Positions 19,211 through 27,687 of a stretch of 64,000 nt of DNA are shown one piece after another. The first letter of the stretch is position 1. Each line of letters starts with the position of its first letter. The notes beneath the pieces are model-generated. The model was not told the DNA's origin and did not search any database. It saw only the letters and a program-made list of their open reading frames with translations. A program made the position numbers and the translations under genes. Origin of the DNA: Roseovarius sp. EL26 (GTDB taxonomy: Bacteria > Pseudomonadota > Alphaproteobacteria > Rhodobacterales > Rhodobacteraceae); contig NZ_OUMZ01000005.1 of the NCBI RefSeq assembly GCF_900327775.1, positions 434,001-498,000 of the forward strand. Reading direction: 5' to 3'.

Positions 19211-21166
19211 ATGAAGTGCGGCTTTTCGATACTGTTTGGTCTTCTGTGTCTGGGGACAATGGCCCCGGCGGCAGACCCACCCCCGATCGCGCCACGCCCG
19301 TTGGCCAGCGCGTTGCATGCCATGCGGGCGGATCGTTGGGATGTGGCCACAAGAATCGCTGTTCGGGATGGCCCGGTTGCGGTTGATATGATCGAATGGT
19401 TCCGCCTGCGAGAAGGAAACGGCGCACCGGCTGAAATATTGGCGTTTCTGGATCGCAATGGCGATTGGCCCGGGGTTCCATATTTGCGCAAGCAAAGCGA
19501 ATTTATGATGTCCACGGCGGACAATGATACAATCTTGCGATTCTATGATGGTTACCTGCCGCAAACCGGGTTAGGGGCGCTTAGTTATGCGCGGGCACTT
19601 GAAGCATCGGAACGGCTGGAGCGAGCCGAGATTGTTATCACGCTGGCTTGGTTGTCACTGGATCTAACCACCAAAGAGCATGATGCAATTTTGGCGGTCT
19701 ACGGTGATGAGCTGAAAGTGCATCACGAAGATCGGTTGGATATGGCCCTGTGGCGTGGGTTGAAAGATCACAAGCAGATGTTGCCCATGGTCTCTGAGAA
19801 GAAACGCAAACTGGCTGAGATCAGACTGAAGTTGAAGAACGGAAAAAGCGGCCTTTCAGATTATATCGAAGGCCTGCCAAAAGCGACGCGCGAAGATCCA
19901 GGCGTAGCGTATGAGGCATTCAACTATTACATTCGCCGAGATGTACCAGAAGCGGCGATAAAAACCATTCTGCATCAAAGCCGGATAAATGGAGGGCTGG
20001 GGGAACCCGATCGCTGGGCTGGGTGGCGGCGGGTTTTTGTGCGCCAGAATATGCTCGATGGAAATGCGCAGCTGGCCTATGATTTGGCGTCTGTACACCA
20101 GATGACCAGCGGGGCCTCTTATGCAGATCTGGAATGGCTGGCTGGCTATCTCGCCTTAACCTATCTGGATGAGCCTGAATTGGCGTTGGATCATTTTCAA
20201 CGTTTTCGGGTGGCGGTGAAGTCACCGATTTCCATGGGGCGTGCCGGCTATTGGTTAGGTCGGGCGCAAGATGCGCTGGGCGACCCCGAAGCGGCCAAGA
20301 TTGCTTATGCGCAGGGCGCGCGACATCAGACTAGTTATTATGGATTGCTGGCGGCGGAAAAAGTGGAGCAGACACATGATCCCGATTTGGCCGGGCGTGA
20401 AGATTTTTCCGGCTGGGAACAGGCCGATTTCGCCAAATCAAACCTGTTTCAGGCCATGGCGCTGGCGCGATCTGCCGGTGATCTGAATTTGGCGGAACGT
20501 TTCGTGGTGCAGATGGCTGAAACTCTGTCACGCCCGGAATTAGGACAGCTGGGTGCAGCGCTGGAGGAGATGCAGGAACCGCATTTGCAAGTGATGATGG
20601 GCAAGGCTGCTGCCAAACGCGGTATGGTGTTGCCGGGGCCGTATTACGCATTGCACCCAATGTATAAAATGGAATTCCCTGTTCCAACTGAGATGGCGCT
20701 GGCGATTGCACGCCGCGAAAGTGAATTCGATCCGAATGTTGTCAGCGGAGCCAAGGCACAAGGGTTGATGCAAATCCTGCCGGGCACGGCTGCGGATGTA
20801 GCCCGCGAGCTGGGAATCAATCATGATCCGGCGCAGGTTTTGAGGAACTGGCGCTATAATGCGCGACTTGGATCGGCCTATCTGGCTGGGTTGTCGGATA
20901 GGTTTGACGGTAATGTCGTACTAATGTCTGCGGGGTACAATGCCGGGCCGTCTCGTCCCGTTCGATGGATGAAAGATCGCGGCGATCCGCGCTCGACCTC
21001 TGTCGATGTGGTTGACTGGATTGAACATATTCCATTCCGGGAAACCCGAAATTATGTAATGCGTGTGGCCGAAAGCCTGCCGGTTTACCGGGCACGTCTA
21101 GGCAAGCGGCCACATCCGGTTCCTTTCAGTCAAGAACTAAGAGGGGCAACTGTGCCCAGTAACTAG
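19211..21166 (+). CDS. slt: Soluble lytic murein transglycosylase
   Basis: A 651-residue periplasmic enzyme that cleaves the MurNAc-GlcNAc bond with 1,6-anhydro product formation. The start at ATG 19211 gives a signal peptide MKCGFSILFGLLCLGTMAPAAD; upstream in-frame codons add only a few residues. A long alpha-helical superhelix (about residues 40-470) precedes the SLT domain, whose motif IARRESEFDPNV holds the catalytic Glu (about 505), followed by GAKAQGLMQILPGTA and SAGYNAGPSR. This is the Slt70 architecture. Just downstream begins the dynamin operon on the same strand, after a 423-bp gap. Confidence 0.93.
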   Translation: MKCGFSILFGLLCLGTMAPAADPPPIAPRPLASALHAMRADRWDVATRIAVRDGPVAVDMIEWFRLREGNGAPAEILAFLDRNGDWPGVPYLRKQSEFMMSTADNDTILRFYDGYLPQTGLGALSYARALEASERLERAEIVITLAWLSLDLTTKEHDAILAVYGDELKVHHEDRLDMALWRGLKDHKQMLPMVSEKKRKLAEIRLKLKNGKSGLSDYIEGLPKATREDPGVAYEAFNYYIRRDVPEAAIKTILHQSRINGGLGEPDRWAGWRRVFVRQNMLDGNAQLAYDLASVHQMTSGASYADLEWLAGYLALTYLDEPELALDHFQRFRVAVKSPISMGRAGYWLGRAQDALGDPEAAKIAYAQGARHQTSYYGLLAAEKVEQTHDPDLAGREDFSGWEQADFAKSNLFQAMALARSAGDLNLAERFVVQMAETLSRPELGQLGAALEEMQEPHLQVMMGKAAAKRGMVLPGPYYALHPMYKMEFPVPTEMALAIARRESEFDPNVVSGAKAQGLMQILPGTAADVARELGINHDPAQVLRNWRYNARLGSAYLAGLSDRFDGNVVLMSAGYNAGPSRPVRWMKDRGDPRSTSVDVVDWIEHIPFRETRNYVMRVAESLPVYRARLGKRPHPVPFSQELRGATVPSN

Positions 21167-21589
21167 TCACATGCCCATTGCGCGAAGGTTCCGATGAGGA
21201 ATGTCCGCCAGCATCCCTATCCGGTCACGTGCCGTGATTTTGGTGTTTTCAAAGGCGGCGGGTACTGATGACGCTCATCTTGAGTTTGTGACAACATTGG
21301 ATTTGAAGTGAATTTCCATGGACAGACGGGACATTTTCTAGAAATTGTTTCTTCGTGATCGGCGCATATTGAAAATTCACAAGTACGTTCTTCCCTTGAT
21401 TTATTGGGCTTTTAGAGACGTTTGATGCTGAGACATATTTGCGCCTCATTTGAGGCGCTAAAAATTCCCATTTAGGTCAAATAAACACCGCCTTGAACGC
21501 CATGCTCGCAAAGGATGGGGAGTGAGTCTTTTTCCTGGTTGGGGGCGAATAGCTCGCTGTTTTCACTCTGCAGTAATGAGGGGTCTGTA
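21167..21589. other. Non-coding gap upstream of the dynamin operon
   Basis: No credible gene in 423 bp. It contains an 18-base palindrome GCGCCTCATTTGAGGCGC at 21441-21458 flanked by AT-rich sequence, which could be an operator or a weak hairpin. The ribosome site GAGGGG lies just before the first operon gene. I could not assign -35/-10 boxes with confidence, but the operon promoter should lie here. Confidence 0.5.
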
Positions 21590-22018
21590 ATGGGCGAAAT
21601 ACTGAATAATGCAATCGCAGAACAGAGACCAATTTTTGTGGCTCGTGAAAGTTTTGTTGGTGAATTGAAGGCGCTTACCAAACAGCATCCGAACGTCGGT
21701 TTCGGCGTTTCGTTGCAGACCCATGCAGGCGAACACTACTTGCTGGCTAACGTTAATATGCCGCTACCAGATACGAAAGACAAAGGGTTCCCCACAGGAC
21801 GTACGATCGCGTGTTTGGAAAACGGTGCACGGTTCAAAGCCGTGGAAGTATTGGCCGACATTGAAGCTGCTGAAGCTCGTGATCCACGTGCAGAAGCCGC
21901 GTTGTTGGGGGATGTTATGAAATTGATTGCACAGATCGAGGCACCGACCAGTCTGCCGGTCGGACGTTTCGTTTCGCAAGTCGAAAATGTGTGTGCTGCT
22001 AATGGCACAGGAGGTTAA
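21590..22018 (+). CDS. Unrecognised protein, first gene of the dynamin operon
   Basis: No family recognised. ATG 21590 is preferred because GAGGGG precedes it at good spacing; the longer frame from 21515 has no ribosome site. The 142-residue product has no signal peptide or membrane segment: an N-terminal mixed alpha/beta part (IFVARESFVGELKAL, GFGVSLQTHAGEHYLLANVNMPL) and a C-terminal helix rich in Ala and Glu (AEAALLGDVMKLIAQIEAP). Its stop overlaps the next gene region (TAATG), so it is translationally linked to the first dynamin-like GTPase and is probably part of the same system. Confidence 0.7.
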   Translation: MGEILNNAIAEQRPIFVARESFVGELKALTKQHPNVGFGVSLQTHAGEHYLLANVNMPLPDTKDKGFPTGRTIACLENGARFKAVEVLADIEAAEARDPRAEAALLGDVMKLIAQIEAPTSLPVGRFVSQVENVCAANGTGG

Positions 22019-22023
22019 TGAAT

Positions 22024-24036
22024 ATGGCGCGTAATGAACATCTTTTATCTGTCGGCAACGAGGCGTTAGAGCCTATGACATCAGCGATATCTGGGCTGAC
22101 CGCTCAGATCGACCAGTTGACATCAGTTGCTGATGCAAGGACATCAGCGCGTCTTGCGACGCTGAAAACTCGGATGGAGGAATTCACAGCAAGTGTGACC
22201 TTTGTCGGGCAGGTCAAGGCTGGTAAATCTTCGACAGTGAATATTCTGGCGGGCCGTCCAGCACTGTTGCCGTCGGATGTGAACCCATGGACCTCGGTGG
22301 TGACAACGCTGAACATCAACACTCGTGCGCCCAGCGATATGAAATCCAAATTCACCTTCTTCAATCAGGATGAATGGGACAATCTGATGATAGGCGGTGG
22401 TCGATTGGGTGAGTTGGCCAATCGTGCAGGCGCCGATGATGAGATGGAGGATATCCGCCGTCAGATTGGCGAAATGAAGACCGCCTCAGAAGAACGTTTG
22501 GGTAAGCACTTCGATTTGGTTCTTGGACAAAGCCATCAGTACGACTATTTTGATGATGAATTGATCCAGCGCTATGTCTGTCTTGGTGATGAAGATGATC
22601 CTGATATCGATCCCAAAACCGGCCGGTTTGCGGATGTGACCAAATCGGCTGAGCTATATATGGATATCCCGCAATATCCGATTTCATTGAAATTGTGCGA
22701 TACACCAGGTGTGAACGATACTTTCATGGTACGTGAACAGATCACCCTGCGCAGCCTTCGCGGATCAGAAGTATGCGTTGTGGTCCTGGCCGCAAGTCAG
22801 GCGCTGACAACTATGGATATGGCGCTGATGCGAGTGATTGCTCAGTTCGAGAACCGCCAGCTGATCCTTTTCATCAATCGGATCGATGAATTGAACGACC
22901 CGGTGAAACAGGTTCCTGAAATTCGCGAACGGATCCTTGATACTTTGAAAAGCAACGACATCTCGGCGGAAACCAGTGTGGTTTTCGGCAGTGCGATTTG
23001 GGCCGAGGCGGCGTTGACAGGCAATCCTGACATTCTTACCGAAGATTCACGCGAGGCGCTGAATACCTTCTATGTTGCAACAGGACTCGATTCCGAAAGC
23101 ATCTCTTTGGATAAGATTTGGGCGCTGTCGGGTATGCCAGACCTGTTGTATGCGATCAATGAACGCATCGCCGAAGGTGCGGGCGCACGCTTGGTCGAAC
23201 GGATCAAAAATCGGGCCCGTAACGTTGCTAGCCAAATTCGCGCAACCTCTGTTGCAAAAGGCTTGTCCGATACGGATAATGTGAAGCGTGATCTTGATGG
23301 ATTGTCGCCGGAAGATGCGATCGCCAATTTGATCAAAGAGTATGATGAAAAAGCCGCCGATTTAAGCAAGATGTTGCGCGAAAAGGTCATGCATCGTCTT
23401 TCCGGGGCTGAAAACAACTTTGTCAAACGTGCGACCGATTCTTTGATCTCTCACCTTGAAAAATATGGTGAGCAAGGCACTTGGCAATATGACCCTGCGG
23501 GATTGCGGACGTTACAAAAAGCAGCTTATTTCAGTTTTGGCCGCAAAATGCGCCGTGAAACGGGCGGCCTCTATGCGTCGGCCGCGAAAGATGTCGAGGC
23601 CCTGTACCATCAGTTACTGGGTAATCATCTGGGTGAGTTTGCGATTGAAGCACCTATTGTACCTCAGGTTCCACCGCCGCTCGGCATTGGGCGAACCATT
23701 GCATTGGATTTACAAAGCACGTGGTGGAAACGCTGGTGGCAGCGGCGCAAAGGCTTTGAAGCCTTTGCCGCGGACTACACTCGCTTGATTGCCTCGGAGG
23801 CGAATTCAATCACCAAGGATCTTGAGGAAAATCAGATCGCGGCGGTCTTGGAAAATATTCGGGCTGCATTGGCGGATTTCCTGAATGAGCAAAAAGAAAC
23901 CTTGTTGAGCATTGCCAATTCCAAGGATCAAAACCCGCAGCATCAGGCGGGGCTGTTGGCCAAGGCGCAGCCCGATAAATCTCGTGATGATATTCTCGGA
24001 GATATCCTCAAAGACCTCAATAATGAAGCGGCGTGA
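22024..24036 (+). CDS. Dynamin family GTPase, large type, copy 1 (A1)
   Basis: A 670-residue dynamin-like GTPase. ATG 22024 sits 9 bases after AGGAGG; ATG 22018 is also in frame but only 3 bases away. G1 is GQVKAGKSS (about 62-70), switch I Thr in VNPWTSVVTT, G3 DTPGVND (about 226-232), G4 NRID (about 285-288). Helices before and after the GTPase core fit a bacterial dynamin stalk, and a Trp/Arg-rich amphipathic stretch STWWKRWWQRRKGFEAF (about 566-582) is a candidate membrane-contact region in place of a transmembrane paddle. Bacterial dynamins remodel or tether membranes, often as tandem pairs. It overlaps the next GTPase gene by 4 nt. Homologous to A2 at 27688. Confidence 0.88.
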   Translation: MARNEHLLSVGNEALEPMTSAISGLTAQIDQLTSVADARTSARLATLKTRMEEFTASVTFVGQVKAGKSSTVNILAGRPALLPSDVNPWTSVVTTLNINTRAPSDMKSKFTFFNQDEWDNLMIGGGRLGELANRAGADDEMEDIRRQIGEMKTASEERLGKHFDLVLGQSHQYDYFDDELIQRYVCLGDEDDPDIDPKTGRFADVTKSAELYMDIPQYPISLKLCDTPGVNDTFMVREQITLRSLRGSEVCVVVLAASQALTTMDMALMRVIAQFENRQLILFINRIDELNDPVKQVPEIRERILDTLKSNDISAETSVVFGSAIWAEAALTGNPDILTEDSREALNTFYVATGLDSESISLDKIWALSGMPDLLYAINERIAEGAGARLVERIKNRARNVASQIRATSVAKGLSDTDNVKRDLDGLSPEDAIANLIKEYDEKAADLSKMLREKVMHRLSGAENNFVKRATDSLISHLEKYGEQGTWQYDPAGLRTLQKAAYFSFGRKMRRETGGLYASAAKDVEALYHQLLGNHLGEFAIEAPIVPQVPPPLGIGRTIALDLQSTWWKRWWQRRKGFEAFAADYTRLIASEANSITKDLEENQIAAVLENIRAALADFLNEQKETLLSIANSKDQNPQHQAGLLAKAQPDKSRDDILGDILKDLNNEAA

Positions 24037-26192
24037 ACAGACAAATGTTAGATAACAAAAAAACCCGCCATATTAACTCCAAGCAGTGGGAGCGTATCGA
24101 AGAATGGTCCCGTCGTAAGCCTGTGTTCGCACTTATGGGCGAATTTAGCGCTGGAAAATCAACATTGATGAACTTCTTGCTTGGCAAAGAAACACTACCG
24201 ACACAGGTGACCGCAACACAGTTGCCGCCTGTATGGTTTTCGTGGGGCAATCGTTCACCTTATGTGTTGCGGAATGATGGGCGCCGCGAAGATATTACCT
24301 TGGACCGACTGGAAGAGGTCGGCGTAGAAGATGCGCAGTTTGTCCGGATCTTTGTGGAAGCTGAAATTCTGGAAGCGGTTGATTTGATCGATACACCGGG
24401 CATTTCGGACCCCAAGATTTCAGGTGATGTCTGGCAACGCGCTGTCGGTCAAGCGAATGGCGTAATCTGGTGCACCCATGCCACTCAGGCCTGGCGTGAG
24501 ACTGAACGAGCTACTTGGGTGTCTTTGCCTGAGCGGTTGCAGCAGAATTCACTACTCCTTATCACCCGATCAGATACGTTGGGTGCGAAAGATCGGCAAA
24601 AGGTATTGCGCCGGCTTAACCGTGAAACCGGATCATTGTTCAACCGGTTGATACTGTTTTCCGCACGCGATGCGATAAATGCCCGTGTGAATGATGACGA
24701 TCCAGAGCTTGCCCTGCGTAGTGGTAGCGGCAAGATGTTCGACAGCTTGTCTGAAATCACTGAGAGCATAATGAACACAAGGGCGCAAATCTTGGCGCGT
24801 TATGATGTTGAGAAAACGGGCTCGGTTGCGACGCAATCGCCTTACCTATTGCGCCAGGAGAATGAAGTAACCCCACAAGGCAACGCTGTCCGGCCGCAAT
24901 CTGATAACTCTGTTGCAATCTTTCCGGTGCGCCCGGCAAGGGTATTGAGACGCGAGGAAGATCGCACACCCAGGGAAGAGCGGACCCGTATCGATGTCGA
25001 TGAAGCGCAGAAATTGCGTGAGCAACTGGCCCATAAGCCGGAGCTTTCTGTGGCCGAAGGTCCGACACCTGAATTGGATGTAGAAGGCGCAGAAAATGAT
25101 GTCGATATGGCGTCCGCGTCAGAAGATAATTCTACTTCCGAGACCAGTGTAGATGAAGCAAGTGCACTTACGTTGGAGATCGAAACGCAGGATGATGAGA
25201 GCAGCCATACAATTGAAATGGCGGAAGAAGGTAGCCTTGAGGCTGGTGTGGATGTAGCTTCTGATGCCGAAGAGATATCTGCTGGTTATGAAAATGAGGA
25301 AGATGGCCGTATGGTCGATGAAATTCTCTTTGAACCAGCGGCAAGCGATTCAACAGATGGTTCCGTAGATGTCGAGTACGAAGAGAGTCAGAATATCGAG
25401 ACAGCGGATACATCTGAGAAAATGGGTCGTAGCGAATGCGAAGCCTCTGATCACAGTGCTGCAGAAAACGATGTTTTCGAAGAAGCAGATGTCGAACTGC
25501 AGACGCCCGAGCTATCTTCCCAAGATGGTATCAACAGCTTGCTGGCCTCATTGTCTTTCCGCTTGTCGGAAAGCGACAGCGCGCCTGAACCTTCTGAAAT
25601 AACTGTTGACGGCGCGCAAGCAGACACGTCGGATGATGATCCAGATATCAAAGGGATCCTCTCTTCAATTGCCACGTCGGTTTCGGCGCAATCTGAGGCT
25701 TTTGATCCCAATGCTTCAGAAAGTCTGGGCGTACCAACGGCCAAAGCCGAACACATTGAAGATACCCAAACCGATGATGCAGGCATTGAAGATGAGATTT
25801 CTTTTGCAGCAGAGGAAAGTACTACTGGTGTAGAGCTGTCAGAGGTTGCCGAAGCGTTGACTGCAAGCGGTGCTGTGATGCCATTGGCTGATCTCATGCC
25901 CGATAGCAATGCTCAGCCAGATGCTGTTGAGGTGGCATCTGAAGATTGCACTGGTGAAGAACCTTATGAACTGATGAACGAGACCCCATTGAGTGCGGCT
26001 TCAATGTGGCGGGAAATCACGCGATGCGAAGGTACTTCTAGCGATCCAGAGGCGCTTTTGAATATGTTCGATGCCTTCTTGGCCGAATTCGATCAGATAG
26101 CATCAGAGCATCATACTCGGCTGATGCGCGATGCTTTGGCGTCTATTCCTGGTGTTGATGTGCGGAGCGGGTCGGAGTGGCATGTGCTTTGA
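24033..26192 (+). CDS. Dynamin-type GTPase with long acidic disordered tail, small type copy 1 (B1)
   Basis: A 719-residue protein, co-translated with A1 (GTGA overlap; ATG 24045 is an alternative start). GTPase motifs are G1 GEFSAGKST (36-44), G3 DTPGISD (120-126) and G4 TRSD (178-181); the preceding NFLLGKETLPTQ and ATQLPPVWF are typical of dynamin_N-like proteins. From about 255 to 645 it is very rich in Asp, Glu, Ser and Ala with few hydrophobics, so probably unstructured; the last 70 residues (MWREITRCEG, LLNMFDAFLAEFDQIASEH) form a separate helical end. Such a tail could be a phosphorylation or docking platform. Related to B2 at 29742 in the GTPase part, which lacks the tail. Confidence 0.82.
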   Translation: MNRQMLDNKKTRHINSKQWERIEEWSRRKPVFALMGEFSAGKSTLMNFLLGKETLPTQVTATQLPPVWFSWGNRSPYVLRNDGRREDITLDRLEEVGVEDAQFVRIFVEAEILEAVDLIDTPGISDPKISGDVWQRAVGQANGVIWCTHATQAWRETERATWVSLPERLQQNSLLLITRSDTLGAKDRQKVLRRLNRETGSLFNRLILFSARDAINARVNDDDPELALRSGSGKMFDSLSEITESIMNTRAQILARYDVEKTGSVATQSPYLLRQENEVTPQGNAVRPQSDNSVAIFPVRPARVLRREEDRTPREERTRIDVDEAQKLREQLAHKPELSVAEGPTPELDVEGAENDVDMASASEDNSTSETSVDEASALTLEIETQDDESSHTIEMAEEGSLEAGVDVASDAEEISAGYENEEDGRMVDEILFEPAASDSTDGSVDVEYEESQNIETADTSEKMGRSECEASDHSAAENDVFEEADVELQTPELSSQDGINSLLASLSFRLSESDSAPEPSEITVDGAQADTSDDDPDIKGILSSIATSVSAQSEAFDPNASESLGVPTAKAEHIEDTQTDDAGIEDEISFAAEESTTGVELSEVAEALTASGAVMPLADLMPDSNAQPDAVEVASEDCTGEEPYELMNETPLSAASMWREITRCEGTSSDPEALLNMFDAFLAEFDQIASEHHTRLMRDALASIPGVDVRSGSEWHVL

Positions 26193-26309
26193 AGGGACTT
26201 ATTTTCAGAGGTTTACGGTAGGCGGAGTGCCGCGCAAAGGCCCGGATGTCGCCGGAGTGCTGCCCCGATTGTGTGCGAATAATTTGAGAAGAATAGCTGG
26301 ACCCGACGA

Positions 26310-26705
26310 ATGTCACTTGATGCCGCATTAAAATCCTCGATGGATACCATACCCGACTGCATTGCGGCCGGGTACATTGACATGGATACTGGCATGTTGC
26401 TGGCGATGCATGGGAATGACACTGGCAGCGCACCTTTGTTGGAAACTCTGTCGATTGCGATTTCGAATCTGTTTCAGGGGCAAGGCGTGCAGGCATTTGA
26501 AAAAATGCTGACCGTGACGGATGACGATACTGCTACCGGCTTCAAGGAAGTGGCGATATTCTCTGGGACGTATCTCTATGTCTTTTTGAAAGCGCGGGAA
26601 TACGCAGATCATGTTGTTTGCTACATTTGCCGTGACAGCGCGAATGCCGGAATGGTGTTAACGAAATCGCACATGAGTCTTGGCGTCATCGCCGAGTCGA
26701 TGTGA
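26310..26705 (+). CDS. Probable Roadblock/LC7-domain protein
   Basis: A 131-residue protein with the look of the Roadblock/LC7 fold: N-terminal helix LDAALKSSMDTIPDCIAAGYIDMDTGMLLAMH, a central helix (ALLETLSIAISNLFQG, about 40-60), strands TGFKEVAIFSGTYLYVFLKA and HVVCYICRDSANAG, then a final helix SHMSLGVIAESM. In MglB and related proteins this fold forms dimers that act on small GTPases, for instance as activating proteins. Here it lies between two pairs of dynamin-like GTPases. The ribosome site is weak. The assignment is by pattern only; a profile search would settle it. Confidence 0.6.
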   Translation: MSLDAALKSSMDTIPDCIAAGYIDMDTGMLLAMHGNDTGSAPLLETLSIAISNLFQGQGVQAFEKMLTVTDDDTATGFKEVAIFSGTYLYVFLKAREYADHVVCYICRDSANAGMVLTKSHMSLGVIAESM

Positions 26706-26716
26706 GGAGTGTCGTA

Positions 26717-27622
26717 ATGATTGAACCTGAAATCATCGATATGCTGGGCACGCTGAGTAACAGCACGGTTGCCCGCAATTCACCAGAGAATGCGTTGGAT
26801 AGTGATACCGCAGTGGTGCGCAAAGACGCCATTTTGAATAGCATCCGCAACACCGTCCTACCGCGTAGGTTGGAATTCATGGTCGCAAATGGCACGCGAT
26901 TGTGCCTTGAGGTGAACAGCGCACGCGTCACTGAGGCGGTCGAGGCCAAAGGCCATGACTTACCAGATTTTGCAACCGACCAACGCGAAGATATCACCCA
27001 AAGGCTTGCGCAGATGATTGTTGATTTCTGCGCTGAACCGGGGCCGCTGGAGCTGTTGTCATTGCATCCTGATACGTCCCCGGATGCCGATGATGTGGGG
27101 ATTACATATAATGAACTTGAACGGGCTTGTGCTACACTTGGATTGGTTGAGGTTGCCGTCGAAGTCATAGACGCATCCCTGGATGCGCCGGATGAGCAAG
27201 CTGGAGCAGAGCTGGATAAGCCAACATCAAAGGGCGAGACTGAAGTCAAAACGTCATCCGTCCCATCTCTGAGCCAAATGTTTTTTGACGGCGCCGCTGG
27301 CTTTGCTTTGGGGCGTTTGCGCGTTACTGCCAAAGATGGTGCTCCTTTGGATTCTGGTGAAGCATGTGTCGATGGGGCTGCCTTTAGTCCTGATACGGAA
27401 ATTTTAAATCAATTCGCTAGTGATCTGTCCGTCTGGGCTGAGGATTGCGGGTCGGCCCTGCAGGGGCCGCAGATGATATTGATGCGTTCTGCTGACAAAA
27501 AAGCACCAAGCCTAGCGGTGGTTCGTGGTGAAAATGCCACCGCCATCGCGGTCTATGAAGCGCGTAAGTTGGGTGCAGCGGTTGGCCTTTGGAAAGCCGT
27601 GAATCAAGAACACAAAGATTAA
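26717..27622 (+). CDS. Unrecognised protein within the dynamin operon
   Basis: No family recognised. ATG 26717 follows GAGGAG by 7 bases; a GTG at 26702 overlapping the previous stop is less likely. The 301-residue soluble product has an N-terminal domain (RKDAILNSIRNTVLPRRLEFMVANGTRLCLEV, about 30-70), a conserved-looking strand-helix pattern, an acidic linker (about 150-185), and a C-terminal domain with a repeat of the LEV-type strand (LALGRLRVTAKDG). The N-terminal VANGTRLCLEV stretch resembles proteins annotated as hypothetical beside dynamin-like genes, by impression only. Position between Roadblock and A2 suggests a role in the same system. Confidence 0.55.
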   Translation: MIEPEIIDMLGTLSNSTVARNSPENALDSDTAVVRKDAILNSIRNTVLPRRLEFMVANGTRLCLEVNSARVTEAVEAKGHDLPDFATDQREDITQRLAQMIVDFCAEPGPLELLSLHPDTSPDADDVGITYNELERACATLGLVEVAVEVIDASLDAPDEQAGAELDKPTSKGETEVKTSSVPSLSQMFFDGAAGFALGRLRVTAKDGAPLDSGEACVDGAAFSPDTEILNQFASDLSVWAEDCGSALQGPQMILMRSADKKAPSLAVVRGENATAIAVYEARKLGAAVGLWKAVNQEHKD

Positions 27623-27687
27623 AATGATGACTTTGTATGATAGAATTTGTCCAAGAACTTTGGGAGCAAGCCTGACTTGTAAGTAAG

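Noticed and set aside
21441..21458. A terminator for the lytic transglycosylase gene
   Set aside because: The palindrome is about 275 bp after the stop, has only a two-base centre and no T-run, so it fits an operator at least as well; kept as an unassigned palindrome.
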